This document shows, piece after piece, positions 1-7,903 of a DNA stretch of 64,000 bases. The stretch covers positions 62,001 to 126,000 of the forward strand of contig NZ_FOTC01000007.1 in NCBI RefSeq assembly GCF_900114455.1, given 5' to 3'. The notes under the pieces are model-generated. The model was not told where the DNA came from. It searched no databases and saw nothing but the letters and a program-made list of their open reading frames with translations. Every line of letters begins with the position of its first letter. Within the stretch, counting starts at the first letter, position 1. Origin of the DNA: Halogranum rubrum (GTDB lineage: Archaea > Halobacteriota > Halobacteria > Halobacteriales > Haloferacaceae). A program made the position numbers and the translations under genes.

Positions 1-2
1 TC

Positions 3-1472
3 ACTACACTCACTGCGAGGGCAAACCTCCCCGTCGAGCAACTCATCTCAGTGGCGGTCAACTCTTCGCCTCATCCGCCAGGGTATTTCCTCGCGCTTCA
101 CTACTGGCTCTCGTTCGCCGGGACGACCCCGTTTGCAGCGCGGTTCTTCTCTGTCGTCTGTGGGGTCGGAGCGGTCTTTTTCACCTACAAGATAGGCCGT
201 CGACTGTTCACACCACGGACCGGGTTGGGTGCCGCACTCCTCCTCGCGATATCACCGATGCACATTCAATACTCGCGAGAGGCCCGGATGTACGCACTCT
301 TGTGCTTCTTGACGGTGGTCTCGATGTACTACTTCGTCCGACTACTCGAAGGGGAGAGAACGGTCTCTGTCTTCCTCGGCTACACCATCGGTAGCATCTG
401 TCTGATGTATACGCACATGTTCGCGCTGTTCGTTATCCTCGCCCAGAACAGTTACGTGCTCTTCGTTACCGTCTGGAGCGGGTCGGAGTTGAAGCCTCGT
501 CTGACCGTCTGGGTCGGATTACAGGCACTCCTCGGCGCGGCGTTCGCACCGTGGTTGGTTCTCATCCGCAGTTACCTCCTCGGCGTGCTCGAAGGAGGTG
601 GTGGGTCGCTCATCGGTTGGCTCACCGAACCGACGCTCAAGACGCTGCTTCAGACGCTTCTCTCGTACACTGGTTACGTGAGGAACTACCCGTTTTGGTC
701 CGACCAACTCTACAGCTATCTCATCTCGTTCGTCGTCTTGTTCGTCGCCCTCGCGTCGGTGGGGGTTGCATTCCTCGGCTATCGCTCCGAAACGATGGAC
801 TACTCACTCCGTGCGTATCTCCGACGGTACTGCGTCGTTCTCACGTGGGGCGCCGCTGCGGTCTTGGTTCCCTACGCCTTCTCACTCTTCGTCACACCGA
901 TTTACTACACCCGCTACACGATCGGTGCACTCCCGGCGTTCTATCTTCTTGCAAGCCGCGGAGTCGATACACTTCGTTCGCCGGCTATCCGGAGAACGAT
1001 GGCTACTATTCTCGTCGGTGGGCTGTTGATAACCGCCGGTATCTACCACACCACTCCCTCCAGTGAGCAGTGGAAAAGCGCAGGGGAGTATATCGATTCG
1101 GAGTCCGAACCTGGTGAACTCGTCTTTCTCACACCGTCCTACCTCGACCGCCCAACGACGTACTACCTCAACGGGTCGAACCTCACGTTCGAGACCGTTC
1201 CACCTGCGGCCAGCGGGTTCGACGACGGGCCCGATCCAGAGAGGACGGTGTCCACGCGACGGTTCTGGGTCGTGACTGCGACGACGTACGAGCAATCGAC
1301 TGGGTGGCTCGGTGCGATCAACTCGTCGTACACACTCCGTGAGCATCGCCGGTTCGGAAGTGTACAGGTCTATCTCTACACGACAGAGACGACGGCGTCG
1401 AACTCGACGACGAATCGTGTCACACCCCATCGAGAGCGCGAACAGTTCGCTCAGAAGTTACCGGCGAACTGA
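3..1472 (+). CDS. GT39/ArnT-like membrane glycosyltransferase (5' end outside window)
   Basis: Polytopic membrane protein that probably transfers a sugar from a lipid-phosphate donor on the outer membrane face. The reading frame is open to the left edge, so the GTG at 51 is not a convincing start and the N-terminus is missing. Counted from 51, residues 8-11 (HPPG) and 75-83 (SREARMYAL) match the conserved loop motifs of the GT39/PMT-like superfamily, and about nine hydrophobic segments follow. The acidic residue that normally sits just before the HPP motif is Asn/Ser here. The last 22 bases overlap the convergent glycoside hydrolase gene. The family assignment is firm; substrate and acceptor are unknown, though S-layer or exopolysaccharide glycosylation would suit a haloarchaeon. 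Confidence 0.8.
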   Translation, partial: TTLTARANLPVEQLISVAVNSSPHPPGYFLALHYWLSFAGTTPFAARFFSVVCGVGAVFFTYKIGRRLFTPRTGLGAALLLAISPMHIQYSREARMYALLCFLTVVSMYYFVRLLEGERTVSVFLGYTIGSICLMYTHMFALFVILAQNSYVLFVTVWSGSELKPRLTVWVGLQALLGAAFAPWLVLIRSYLLGVLEGGGGSLIGWLTEPTLKTLLQTLLSYTGYVRNYPFWSDQLYSYLISFVVLFVALASVGVAFLGYRSETMDYSLRAYLRRYCVVLTWGAAAVLVPYAFSLFVTPIYYTRYTIGALPAFYLLASRGVDTLRSPAIRRTMATILVGGLLITAGIYHTTPSSEQWKSAGEYIDSESEPGELVFLTPSYLDRPTTYYLNGSNLTFETVPPAASGFDDGPDPERTVSTRRFWVVTATTYEQSTGWLGAINSSYTLREHRRFGSVQVYLYTTETTASNSTTNRVTPHREREQFAQKLPAN

Positions 1473-2539
1473 TCGTCCGTCAACAGTCGTTCTGGCCGCT
1501 CTCCGTTCGAGAGGACGTCACGTGTCACCGCACGCTTGTACGAGTCGTAGACGTTGTACTGGCGGTCGTCGGTCTCGTAGGTGTCCGTCCCTCGCGTTCC
1601 ATCGAATACGGCCCAGTCGGTCTCTTTGTCGACGTTGAACCAACACGCCATCTTCACGTCTTCGCGTCTCATGAACTCGTAGACGTCGGTAATCCACTGT
1701 GACTTCGCTGCCGGACGTGGAGTCCCCTCTTTGAACGACGTCGACCCGAACTCCGGAAACGCGACTGGCTTCTGTGTCAGCGTACGAACTCTCGACAGCA
1801 TGGGAGCGAACACCTCGTCGGGCGACATCCACTCCGACCAATCCTGCGTGCTCCCAAAGTTGTAGCCGTCGATTCCGACCCAATCGACGAACTCGTCACC
1901 AGGATAGTACTCCTCAGTTGCGACGCCGCCGACTTCTCTGAAGTTGGGGTTCCACATCCACTGAACGTGTGTCGCTGTCAGCCCCGCCTCTCGGAACCGG
2001 TTGTAGAGATACTGCCACGCGGACCGATAGTCGGCCGGCGTCGTCTCTGTTCCGACCGCACTCCACGGCAGCCAGTTTCCGTTCATCTCGGGCAGTGGCC
2101 GAAAGTAGAGTCGTCTGTCTTCACCGTCGCCGTCGAGAACCCACTCCGTCAGTGCAGATATCCATCTGTCGATGATGTCGTCGTACTGGCCGGTGTGGAT
2201 TCGGCGCTCGATATCCGCCGGCGTCTGTTCGGGAGTGCCGAGGTAGGGCAACCACGTAATCACCGGTACGTGTCCCGTCTGCCAGACCGGGGTCAACTGC
2301 GTGTCGAGGTAGTCCCGAATGCTGTCTTCCGAGAGATTGGCGTTCACGTACAGCGTGAGTACAGTCGGAACCCGGCCGAGCCACTTCTCGAACGGTCGAA
2401 AAGTCGCTGGCGACGCCGCTTTCCGACCGGGATAAAACCCGTGAAGGAGAGGAGAACGCGAGCCAGCGGCCTCTAAACAGCCGCTGCTGGCGACGACACA
2501 GCCAGTAGAGAACAGCGTGAGACACTCTCGTCTCTTCAT
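1451..2539 (-). CDS. GH26-like endo-beta-mannanase-type lipoprotein
   Basis: Predicted secreted glycoside hydrolase of family 26. Starting at the ATG at 2539, the protein begins KRRECLTLF and reaches a lipobox (ASSGC, Cys21), as expected for a haloarchaeal Tat-exported lipoprotein; an upstream in-frame ATG at 2578 would place 13 residues before the signal. The acid/base motif PEMNGNW has its Glu at about residue 151 and the nucleophile motif FPEFG its Glu at about 263, both as in GH26. The 362-residue length fits one catalytic domain. It converges on the GT39 gene with a 22-bp overlap. Substrate is inferred only from the family (mannan or related beta-glycan); a role in trimming the cell's own polysaccharide is equally possible. 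Confidence 0.8.
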   Translation of the reverse strand: MKRRECLTLFSTGCVVASSGCLEAAGSRSPLLHGFYPGRKAASPATFRPFEKWLGRVPTVLTLYVNANLSEDSIRDYLDTQLTPVWQTGHVPVITWLPYLGTPEQTPADIERRIHTGQYDDIIDRWISALTEWVLDGDGEDRRLYFRPLPEMNGNWLPWSAVGTETTPADYRSAWQYLYNRFREAGLTATHVQWMWNPNFREVGGVATEEYYPGDEFVDWVGIDGYNFGSTQDWSEWMSPDEVFAPMLSRVRTLTQKPVAFPEFGSTSFKEGTPRPAAKSQWITDVYEFMRREDVKMACWFNVDKETDWAVFDGTRGTDTYETDDRQYNVYDSYKRAVTRDVLSNGERPERLLTDDQFAGNF

Positions 2540-2865
2540 GTCTGGCTCTTCTCGGCGGAATCCGTTATACTCTGTCATACAGTGAACGAATCACACTGCC
2601 AGTGCGAACGAACCGGTAGTGAGTTTCTACGGCTGTCCAGAGAGACTGGGGATAGCGAGAGTGCCAGTGAACACATAATCGAATGGAACTGGAGAGTGCC
2701 TCGGAGTTAGAGCCGAATACGGTCAGCAAAAGTAGAACCAGTCGTGTAGATAGATATCTAAATAAGTATTTAGATGGCAGAGGGATTGTCGAGTACGACG
2801 CCGTTTTCCGTTTCAACTCGGCCTCGCCCCACAGTCACGTGTCTGACTGCTGTTCGGACAGAATA
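2540..2865. other. non-coding, AT-rich upstream region with palindrome
   Basis: No convincing gene. The short open frames here have non-haloarchaeal composition. The main feature is a perfect 9-bp inverted repeat with a 2-bp spacer at 2756-2775 (ATCTAAATA and TATTTAGAT) in a local AT-rich patch, about 215 bp before the GH26 start. It could be an operator or promoter element for that gene. Confidence 0.5.
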
Positions 2866-2930
2866 TGCATGGGACCGGATTTGAACCTCGGTCACTCCGC
2901 GTCGCTCCGTTCCCTGCCCCAAATCCGCTC
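2866..2930 (-). repeat. tRNA 3'-end mimic module after tRNA-Leu
   Basis: Read on the minus strand, this 65-nt module lies downstream of tRNA-Leu. Its last 22 bases (2887 to 2866) equal the last 22 bases of tRNA-Leu (2987 to 2966) with one mismatch, exactly 100 bp apart. Near its start is an arm, CGGATTTG, perfectly complementary to the CAAATCCG of that T-arm copy. A related module lies at 58185-58257 next to the tRNA-Lys attachment site and shares the central CAGGGAACG and GGAGTGACCG blocks. It may be a relic attachment site or a structured pre-tRNA trailer. Confidence 0.7.
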
Positions 2931-2949
2931 GTGAGCATTCACTGCTCAC
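2931..2949 (-). terminator. hairpin between tRNA-Leu and trailer module
   Basis: Perfect 7-bp stem (2931-2937 with 2943-2949) and a 5-nt loop, 17 nt downstream of the tRNA 3' end. There is no long T tract, so it could act as a processing or stabilising element rather than a terminator. The tRNA-Lys locus has an equivalent 8-bp hairpin at 58136-58156. Confidence 0.45.
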
Positions 2950-2965
2950 TTCGTTCGCAGTAGAA

Positions 2966-3049
2966 TGCGTGGGACCGGATTTGAACCGGCGGACTCCTAC
3001 GAGACAGCGTCCTAAGCGCTGCGCCGTTTCCTGGCTTGGCTACCCACGC
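2966..3049 (-). tRNA. tRNA-Leu (anticodon UAG)
   Basis: 84-nt class II tRNA. The 7-bp acceptor stem GCGTGGG/CCCACGC is perfect, with discriminator A at 2966. The anticodon stem CAGCG/CGCTG encloses the loop CTTAGGA, giving UAG. A long variable arm typical of leucine tRNAs is present, and the T-loop is TTCAAAT. CCA is not encoded and no intron is seen. Confidence 0.95.
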
Positions 3050-3138
3050 GCGTTCGTTGCTACAGGAAACGTCAGTAAGAAGGTGTCGTTCGACGTCGTC
3101 GCCGACCGTTTATATCCCGTCGCGCCGAAGGTCGGTCT

Positions 3139-3447
3139 ATGTATCGTGCTCGTGACCACGTCGACAACGAGGAGTGGCTGGCCGCCATCGACCGGGCCGG
3201 AGACAGCCTCGAACTGGGGTCGGAGGCACGCTCGAACGCCACCGATCTCTTCTTGTCACACGTCCCCGACGCCGACCGGTCGAAACCGGCGACTGCCGCC
3301 GCGAGCATCTACGCCGGCGCACTCATCGCTGGCGAAGAACGATCACAGACGGCCGTCGCCGAGTCGATGGGTGTGACGCGACTCAGCGTGCAAAAGCGAT
3401 GGAAGACGATTCTCGAAGATGCGGGGTTTCGACCGCCGAGTTGGTAG
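3139..3447 (+). CDS. mini-TFB: single cyclin-repeat TFIIB-like protein
   Basis: A 102-residue protein resembling the second cyclin repeat of archaeal transcription factor B. The stretch around residues 50-98 (AAASIYAGALIAGEERSQ, then a helix-turn-helix-like AESMGVTRLSVQKRW) matches the TFB C-terminal repeat that contacts the BRE. The N-terminal zinc ribbon, the B-finger and the first cyclin repeat are absent, so it cannot act as a normal TFB. It may bind DNA or TBP as a modulator or competitor. It begins about 90 bp from the tRNA-Leu 5' end on the opposite strand and is monocistronic. The full-length TFB at 32170 offers a direct comparison. Confidence 0.7.
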   Translation: MYRARDHVDNEEWLAAIDRAGDSLELGSEARSNATDLFLSHVPDADRSKPATAAASIYAGALIAGEERSQTAVAESMGVTRLSVQKRWKTILEDAGFRPPSW

Positions 3448-3468
3448 AGCGGTAGTGAACCGAGTGTC

Positions 3469-3963
3469 TCAGTCGAGAGACGTCTTCTCGCGGCCGTCGC
3501 GTTCCGGCGTCAGCTTGCCGTGTTCGTCGATTTCGCCCATGACGATACGCGTCGAGGAGATTCGTTCGCCGTCTTCGGCGGGGACGTGGTCGACGATTTC
3601 GAGACGAAGAGGCGAGAGTTCGTTCTCTGCACGAATCTCGTTGACGTGCTCGCCGCCGTCGACCGTCTCCGGAGAGACGATGAGCACGTCGAACCCCGCT
3701 TCGGTCGCGATGCCGGTCGGTTCGTCGAGACGGCGAATCGTGAACTCCCGGTCGTACTCGTCGGCGAACCGAGTCAGTTCGGCGCGCAGGTCGTGCGCTC
3801 GCTCTTCGTAGGGTCTGACGTACCGGTCGACGTGTCTCGTCGTGGGTGCGAGTTCGTCAGAAGTGAGTCCGACCGTCACGTCGCCGAGTTCGAACGCCCG
3901 GTCGAACAGCGCACGGTGCCCGTCGTGAATCGGGTCGAAAGTCCCGCCGAGCACGACGTCCAT
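3469..3963 (-). CDS. coaD: phosphopantetheine adenylyltransferase (archaeal type)
   Basis: Transfers AMP from ATP to 4'-phosphopantetheine, giving dephospho-CoA, the penultimate step of CoA synthesis. The nucleotidyltransferase signature GGTFDPIHDGH lies at residues 6-16, with the His pair that binds ATP phosphates, and the second motif ISSTRI lies near residue 137. At 164 residues it has the usual length of the archaeal/eukaryotic PPAT family. It converges on the mini-TFB gene and lies 56 bp beyond the start of the HTH regulator at 4020-4559, so it may be its own unit. Confidence 0.93.
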   Translation of the reverse strand: MDVVLGGTFDPIHDGHRALFDRAFELGDVTVGLTSDELAPTTRHVDRYVRPYEERAHDLRAELTRFADEYDREFTIRRLDEPTGIATEAGFDVLIVSPETVDGGEHVNEIRAENELSPLRLEIVDHVPAEDGERISSTRIVMGEIDEHGKLTPERDGREKTSLD

Positions 3964-4019
3964 ATTTCGGCGTAGATGCGGGAGGACTTAAACCGGTCGG
4001 CTGATTGCGGTTCGGTGGG

Positions 4020-4559
4020 TTACTCGTCGTTTCGTGCAACGACAGTCGAGCGGTCGTCACCGTTGACGGTGATAGTGACCGGGCCACTCTCTGCGTCGCG
4101 AGACTCGTCGTCGAGTCGCTGGTCGAGGTTGAACACCGTGTTCAACTGCTGTTGGACCTGTCCGACCGCGCCACGGACGAGTTCGCTCGGGGCAATCGCC
4201 TCGTACTCGTAGGGGTTGTTGCCCGCACCAGCGCTCTCGCGTTTCTTCCGTGAGACGATTTCCTCGCCGTGGAGTTCGGCGAGCGCCTCTCGAACGGTCG
4301 ACGGGTAGAGACCGGTTCCGTCGGCGACTTCCTCGCTCGTGCTCTCGGAGCGTTTTCGGAGATAGACGTAGATACGGGCGCGGGTCTCGGTGTCGAGAAG
4401 CCACGCGAGCAGGTCGATGACGCTCTGGTCGAGTTCCTCGACGGCCCGGTCGGCGCTCTCTTCGATTCGCTCGCGTGCCGTTCGTCCCTCGTCACTCGGC
4501 GTCTCGTCTCCCGAATCGGTCCTCTCTGTGGCTTCGTCAGGAGCATCGTCTGCGGACAT
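4020..4559 (-). CDS. winged-helix transcriptional regulator (TrmB/ArsR-like)
   Basis: A 179-residue cytoplasmic regulator. An acidic, disordered N-terminal 40 residues is followed by a winged helix at about 48-112 (helix ETRARIYVYLRKRS, recognition-helix region TGLYPSTVREALAELHGEEI). The C-terminus is short, with no obvious ligand domain, so a TrmB-like DNA-binding domain is the safest statement. It is transcribed with coaD downstream (56-bp gap) and follows gshA at some distance. No operator can be assigned. Confidence 0.75.
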   Translation of the reverse strand: MSADDAPDEATERTDSGDETPSDEGRTARERIEESADRAVEELDQSVIDLLAWLLDTETRARIYVYLRKRSESTSEEVADGTGLYPSTVREALAELHGEEIVSRKKRESAGAGNNPYEYEAIAPSELVRGAVGQVQQQLNTVFNLDQRLDDESRDAESGPVTITVNGDDRSTVVARNDE

Positions 4560-4643
4560 GTGTTCTGCACCGCAGGTCAGAACTACGCCGGGAAAAACGT
4601 TTGCTTGTCAGAGAGATCAGAGCGATTAGAGCGATTAGAGTAA

Positions 4644-5720
4644 TCAGAGCAGGACAGACGTACAGAGCCCATCGAGTCCTTCTTTCTCGTGGATGCGGCG
4701 CTGTCGCTCGGCCCCACTCTCATGGTCGAACAGTTCGCGTAGTCCGGAGACGCCGAGTCGGTCGCACTCGTCGTCGACGAACGTCGCGAGGTCCACCGTC
4801 TCCTCGCACGAGCGGTCGAGGAAACTCGCCTCGTGGCCGTAGCGCATCGCTCGCCACTTGTTCTCGTCGAGCAGTTCGCGGCGGATGTCTGTTCCCGACT
4901 CGCCGTCGTCGTACCGCTCGGCGAGGTCCATCACGAGCGCGTGGACGTACTCGACGAACGCGAGGACGGCCTCGGGGTCCGACTGCCCGTCCGGCGTCCG
5001 GACTTCGACCGTCCCGTGGCCGGTGTGCGGGCGGACGTCGTACCAGAGTTCGCCTCGGTCGTCGATCGAACCCAGTTCGACCATTCGACGCTCGAACCGC
5101 TGGAACGCCTCGAAGTCCTCGAACGCCGACGGCATCCCGGTGTTCGGGAGTCCCTCGAAAATCTTCGCTCGCGCCGAGTGGAGGCCCGTATCGAAACCGT
5201 TCCAGTACGGCGAGTTCGCCGAGAGGGCGAGAAGCGGCGGGAGGAACCACCGCAGTTCGTTCGCAATCCACGTCGCCTTGTCCGCGTCGTCGACGCCGAC
5301 GTGGACGTGAAGCCCCGCGGTCGTGTTCCGGTGTTGTGGATACTGAATTCGGTCGAGTTGCGCCCGATAGCGCGGCTTCTGTGCGTGGTCGAGTTCGCGC
5401 CACTTCGCGGCCGGGTGGAGACCCGCGCCCGCAATCTGGTAGCCGTGGTTGTCGGCGTGTTCGACGAGTGCGTCTCGAATCGAGCGGACTGCCTCCGGTG
5501 CGTCTTCGGGGTGTTCGATGAGCGGTGTCTGCGTCTCGATGGTGAACTGGAACAGTTCGTGGTCGAGGCGTCCTGCGAGTGGTTCCGGGGGTTCGTCGTC
5601 CCCGTACACCAGGTCGTCGATACCCGAGGTCGGTCGTCCCGCGTCGTCGACAATGTAGAACTCCTCTTCGACTCCGAGCGTTCCGAGTCGCGTGAACGAC
5701 TCCGGCGACCCTAACTCCAT
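4644..5720 (-). CDS. gshA: glutamate--cysteine ligase (GCS2/YbdK family)
   Basis: ATP-dependent ligation of glutamate and cysteine to gamma-glutamylcysteine, the main low-molecular-weight thiol of haloarchaea, which lack glutathione. The N-terminal motif [11 protein letters not shown] (residues 15-25) and the central [10 protein letters not shown] (about 138-147) are the metal/ATP-binding signatures of the GCS2 fold. The C-terminal half contains NKWRAMRYG, also typical. Its 358 residues are near the family norm. It is monocistronic, with a 100-bp gap before the divergently placed TenA pair's end. Only the assignment to the glutathione-type thiol pathway is inferred from the group. Confidence 0.9.
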   Translation of the reverse strand: MELGSPESFTRLGTLGVEEEFYIVDDAGRPTSGIDDLVYGDDEPPEPLAGRLDHELFQFTIETQTPLIEHPEDAPEAVRSIRDALVEHADNHGYQIAGAGLHPAAKWRELDHAQKPRYRAQLDRIQYPQHRNTTAGLHVHVGVDDADKATWIANELRWFLPPLLALSANSPYWNGFDTGLHSARAKIFEGLPNTGMPSAFEDFEAFQRFERRMVELGSIDDRGELWYDVRPHTGHGTVEVRTPDGQSDPEAVLAFVEYVHALVMDLAERYDDGESGTDIRRELLDENKWRAMRYGHEASFLDRSCEETVDLATFVDDECDRLGVSGLRELFDHESGAERQRRIHEKEGLDGLCTSVLL

Positions 5721-5824
5721 TGCCCGCCCCTTCGAGTCGGTCCATTAAATAGGTCTTGGCATTGGCAGAGTAGACGAACACGCCCGACAGCGTTCAGCAC
5801 GGCCGAATCCGTGTTCGAAGGCTG

Positions 5825-6514
5825 TCACTCGGGGCGATACGCGGCGTCGAAGAACGCGACTTCGAGGTGGACCGCTCGGACGAACAGCGAGGCGACGCGT
5901 CGCTGTCGACGCGGTGAGAGCGTCGGACCCAGCGTGTCCATCTCGTCACGAAGCCACGAGACGAACGACGCGAACCCGGGGTTGTCGTGGAGCGTCACCC
6001 ACTCTCGGTAGGAGAACGGGTCGTCCGGCGTGTCGACCGATTCGGCCCACGTCAGATACACCCACTCGACGGGGAGCAACACGGCCAACGTCTCGGCGTA
6101 GCCACCGGTCGTCGCCGCTCTCCCGACCACGTCGCATAGCGCCGCCGTCGGTTCGGTGAGCGGCGGGTTCTCGTAGGCCGTTGGCGCGACACCGAGTGCC
6201 TCGAAGGACCGCTCGAAGTAGTCGTCCTCGTCGTCGGTGACCGTGTTAAGGAACTCGACGAGTCGGCGCTTCTGTGCCATCGTCGGCGCTTGGCCGGCGC
6301 CGTAGCCAACGAGACTGACGAGCGACTCGACGAACGCATAATCCTGCACGAGATAGTCGGCGTAACACTCCGAGTCGAGCGAGCCGTCGCCGAGTTCGTG
6401 GGTGAACGCGTGCGTCGTCGCGTCGGTCCACGCCGGTTCCGACTGTGCACGAAGCCACTCGGAGAACCCAGTTTCGTCGCTCTCGGCGAACGAGGGGAGG
6501 CGTGACTCGCTCAT
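5825..6514 (-). CDS. TenA-family protein lacking the catalytic cysteine
   Basis: Second of two tandem TenA/HemO-fold proteins (229 residues). The start at 6514 overlaps the stop of the upstream tenA gene by 4 bp (ATGA), which decides against the longer frame. The Asp that holds the pyrimidine (LVQDYAF) and the C-terminal Glu region (HLEVAFFDAAY) are conserved. The catalytic Cys of classical thiaminase II (motif LLPC) is missing: the segment reads LLPVEW. The protein therefore resembles the TenA_E branch, whose members hydrolyse other amino-pyrimidine products or remain uncharacterised. It probably forms a salvage pair, or a hetero-oligomer, with the neighbour. Confidence 0.85.
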   Translation of the reverse strand: MSESRLPSFAESDETGFSEWLRAQSEPAWTDATTHAFTHELGDGSLDSECYADYLVQDYAFVESLVSLVGYGAGQAPTMAQKRRLVEFLNTVTDDEDDYFERSFEALGVAPTAYENPPLTEPTAALCDVVGRAATTGGYAETLAVLLPVEWVYLTWAESVDTPDDPFSYREWVTLHDNPGFASFVSWLRDEMDTLGPTLSPRRQRRVASLFVRAVHLEVAFFDAAYRPE

Positions 6515-7176
6515 ACAGACCACTCCTCTCGTCGCCACGCGGCGTCCCAGAAGGCGTACTCGTACCGGGCCGAGGTGAGAAACAGTTCTCTGTATCGCTT
6601 GCGCTCGCTCTCCGTCGCCGACGCCGCGACGTCGTCCACGAGGGATTTGCACCACTCGGTGAGTTCGGTGAACTCGTCGCTACTGTACGTTCGAATCCAC
6701 TCGGTGTACCGTTCCTCGTCCGGTAAGCCGTCTTCGCGCAGTCGGAGTCCAGTGTCGTTGAACCCCCACATACAAGGGAGCAGCACGACGACGAGTTCGC
6801 CGAAGGTCCCCATCGAAGCGATGCGGACGAGGAAGTCGGTGTACGCCTGCGTCGTCGGCGACGCCGTCGTCGCCTCCAACTCGGCCGCAGAGATGCCGAA
6901 GTCGGCGGCGTACTCGCGGTGGAGGTCCATCTCGGTGTGGAGCGTCTCCGAGAGGAGCGTCGCGAACGTCCCCATCCGCTCCAGCGTAGGTGCTTGCGCC
7001 GCCCCGAGCGCAAACAGACGACAGTAGTCGACGAGATAGACGTAGTCCTGTCGCAGCCAGTAGCGAAAGTTCTCTTCGTCGAGCGTCCCGTCGCCGATAC
7101 CAGCGACCATCGGATGGTCGTAGATGGCCGACCAGACCTCGTCGGCGTCGTCACGGAGTTCGTCGGTGAACGACAT
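6511..7176 (-). CDS. tenA: aminopyrimidine aminohydrolase TenA (thiaminase II type)
   Basis: Salvages thiamine breakdown products by hydrolysing aminomethyl-aminopyrimidine to the hydroxymethyl form. All three expected catalytic positions are visible: Asp in WLRQDYVYL (about residue 44), the nucleophilic Cys in LLPCMWG (about 133) and Glu in SARYEYAFWDAAW (about 205). Length 221 residues, normal for the family. It is the first gene of a two-gene operon with the Cys-less paralogue, joined by a 4-bp overlap. No thiamine-pyrophosphate riboswitch was recognised upstream. Confidence 0.92.
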   Translation of the reverse strand: MSFTDELRDDADEVWSAIYDHPMVAGIGDGTLDEENFRYWLRQDYVYLVDYCRLFALGAAQAPTLERMGTFATLLSETLHTEMDLHREYAADFGISAAELEATTASPTTQAYTDFLVRIASMGTFGELVVVLLPCMWGFNDTGLRLREDGLPDEERYTEWIRTYSSDEFTELTEWCKSLVDDVAASATESERKRYRELFLTSARYEYAFWDAAWRREEWSV

Positions 7177-7258
7177 AGTGGACCGTTCTCGTCCAAGAAC
7201 AAAATACCACTAGATGATACAACCACAGAATACAGCGACTGAGGAAGCCAACAGAGGC

Positions 7259-7903
7259 TTACTTCGGTCGAGCGACCACACCGAGATGGTCGTCGTGGAA
7301 CCGGTCGAGTCGAGTCGTCTCCAGAATCTCGAACGCCTCCGCGAGTTCGTCGACGACGTCGTCGAACACGTCGCTCGGGTCGGCGGTTACGTCCTCGCTG
7401 CGGGCCTTGATGGCCGCGAGCAGTCGGCCGTCGTCCCGGAGGAACTGTGCGTTGCGAGCGGCGACGCGGGCCTGCCCGCGGGTGGCGACGTCTTGGACGA
7501 GAACGTCGACGTCGGCTTCGACGACGTGGGCGTACGTCTCGGGTTTCCGTGCGTCCTTCAGCAGCGGAAAGAGGTTGTCTCGGTCCTCGGCGACGCCGAC
7601 GAGGTCACGGACGGGTCGAGGCGCAAACTCGACGGCGTAGGTCGGTCCGGCGAAGTCGGCGACGTGCGAGACGGTGGTTCCGCTCGCGGCGCCGAGATAG
7701 AGTACCGTCTCGTCGCCGACGAGACCAGTGTCCATCCCGAGTTCGAGCATCGCGCCGAGCTTCGACCGCCCTGCGTCCCAGACACGCCAGTCGCCGTCAG
7801 TCGGTTCGCCGTAGACCGGTAGTCCCTGCGTGGCGAGACGTTCGCGCTCGTCGAAGGTTCGGCGTTCGACACCCGACGGAAGCGATTGGTCGCGGTCGCT
7901 CAC
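7259..7903 (-). CDS. flpA: fibrillarin-like rRNA/tRNA 2'-O-methyltransferase
   Basis: SAM-dependent methyltransferase of the archaeal box C/D sRNP, guided by sRNAs to 2'-O-methylate rRNA and tRNA. The SAM-binding loop VLYLGAASGTTVSHVAD lies at about 67-83, followed by YAVEFAPRPVRDL and the DVLVQDVA strand. At 214 residues it is slightly shorter than the usual 220-230. Its start overlaps the NOP5 stop by 4 bp (7900-7903), so the two partners of the complex are translationally coupled. Confidence 0.95.
   Translation of the reverse strand: MSDRDQSLPSGVERRTFDERERLATQGLPVYGEPTDGDWRVWDAGRSKLGAMLELGMDTGLVGDETVLYLGAASGTTVSHVADFAGPTYAVEFAPRPVRDLVGVAEDRDNLFPLLKDARKPETYAHVVEADVDVLVQDVATRGQARVAARNAQFLRDDGRLLAAIKARSEDVTADPSDVFDDVVDELAEAFEILETTRLDRFHDDHLGVVARPK

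Noticed and set aside
551-1430. Long open frames on both strands inside the GT39 gene
   Set aside because: They are Arg-rich shadows typical of GC-rich DNA; the GT39 frame has the family motifs.
2565-2934. Short open frames around the tRNA-Leu trailer
   Set aside because: Composition is neither acidic nor conserved-looking, and one runs through the tRNA 3' mimic module.
4475-5781. Several 240-350-residue frames overlapping gshA
   Set aside because: All are Arg/Ser-rich mirror frames; gshA has the GCS2 motifs.
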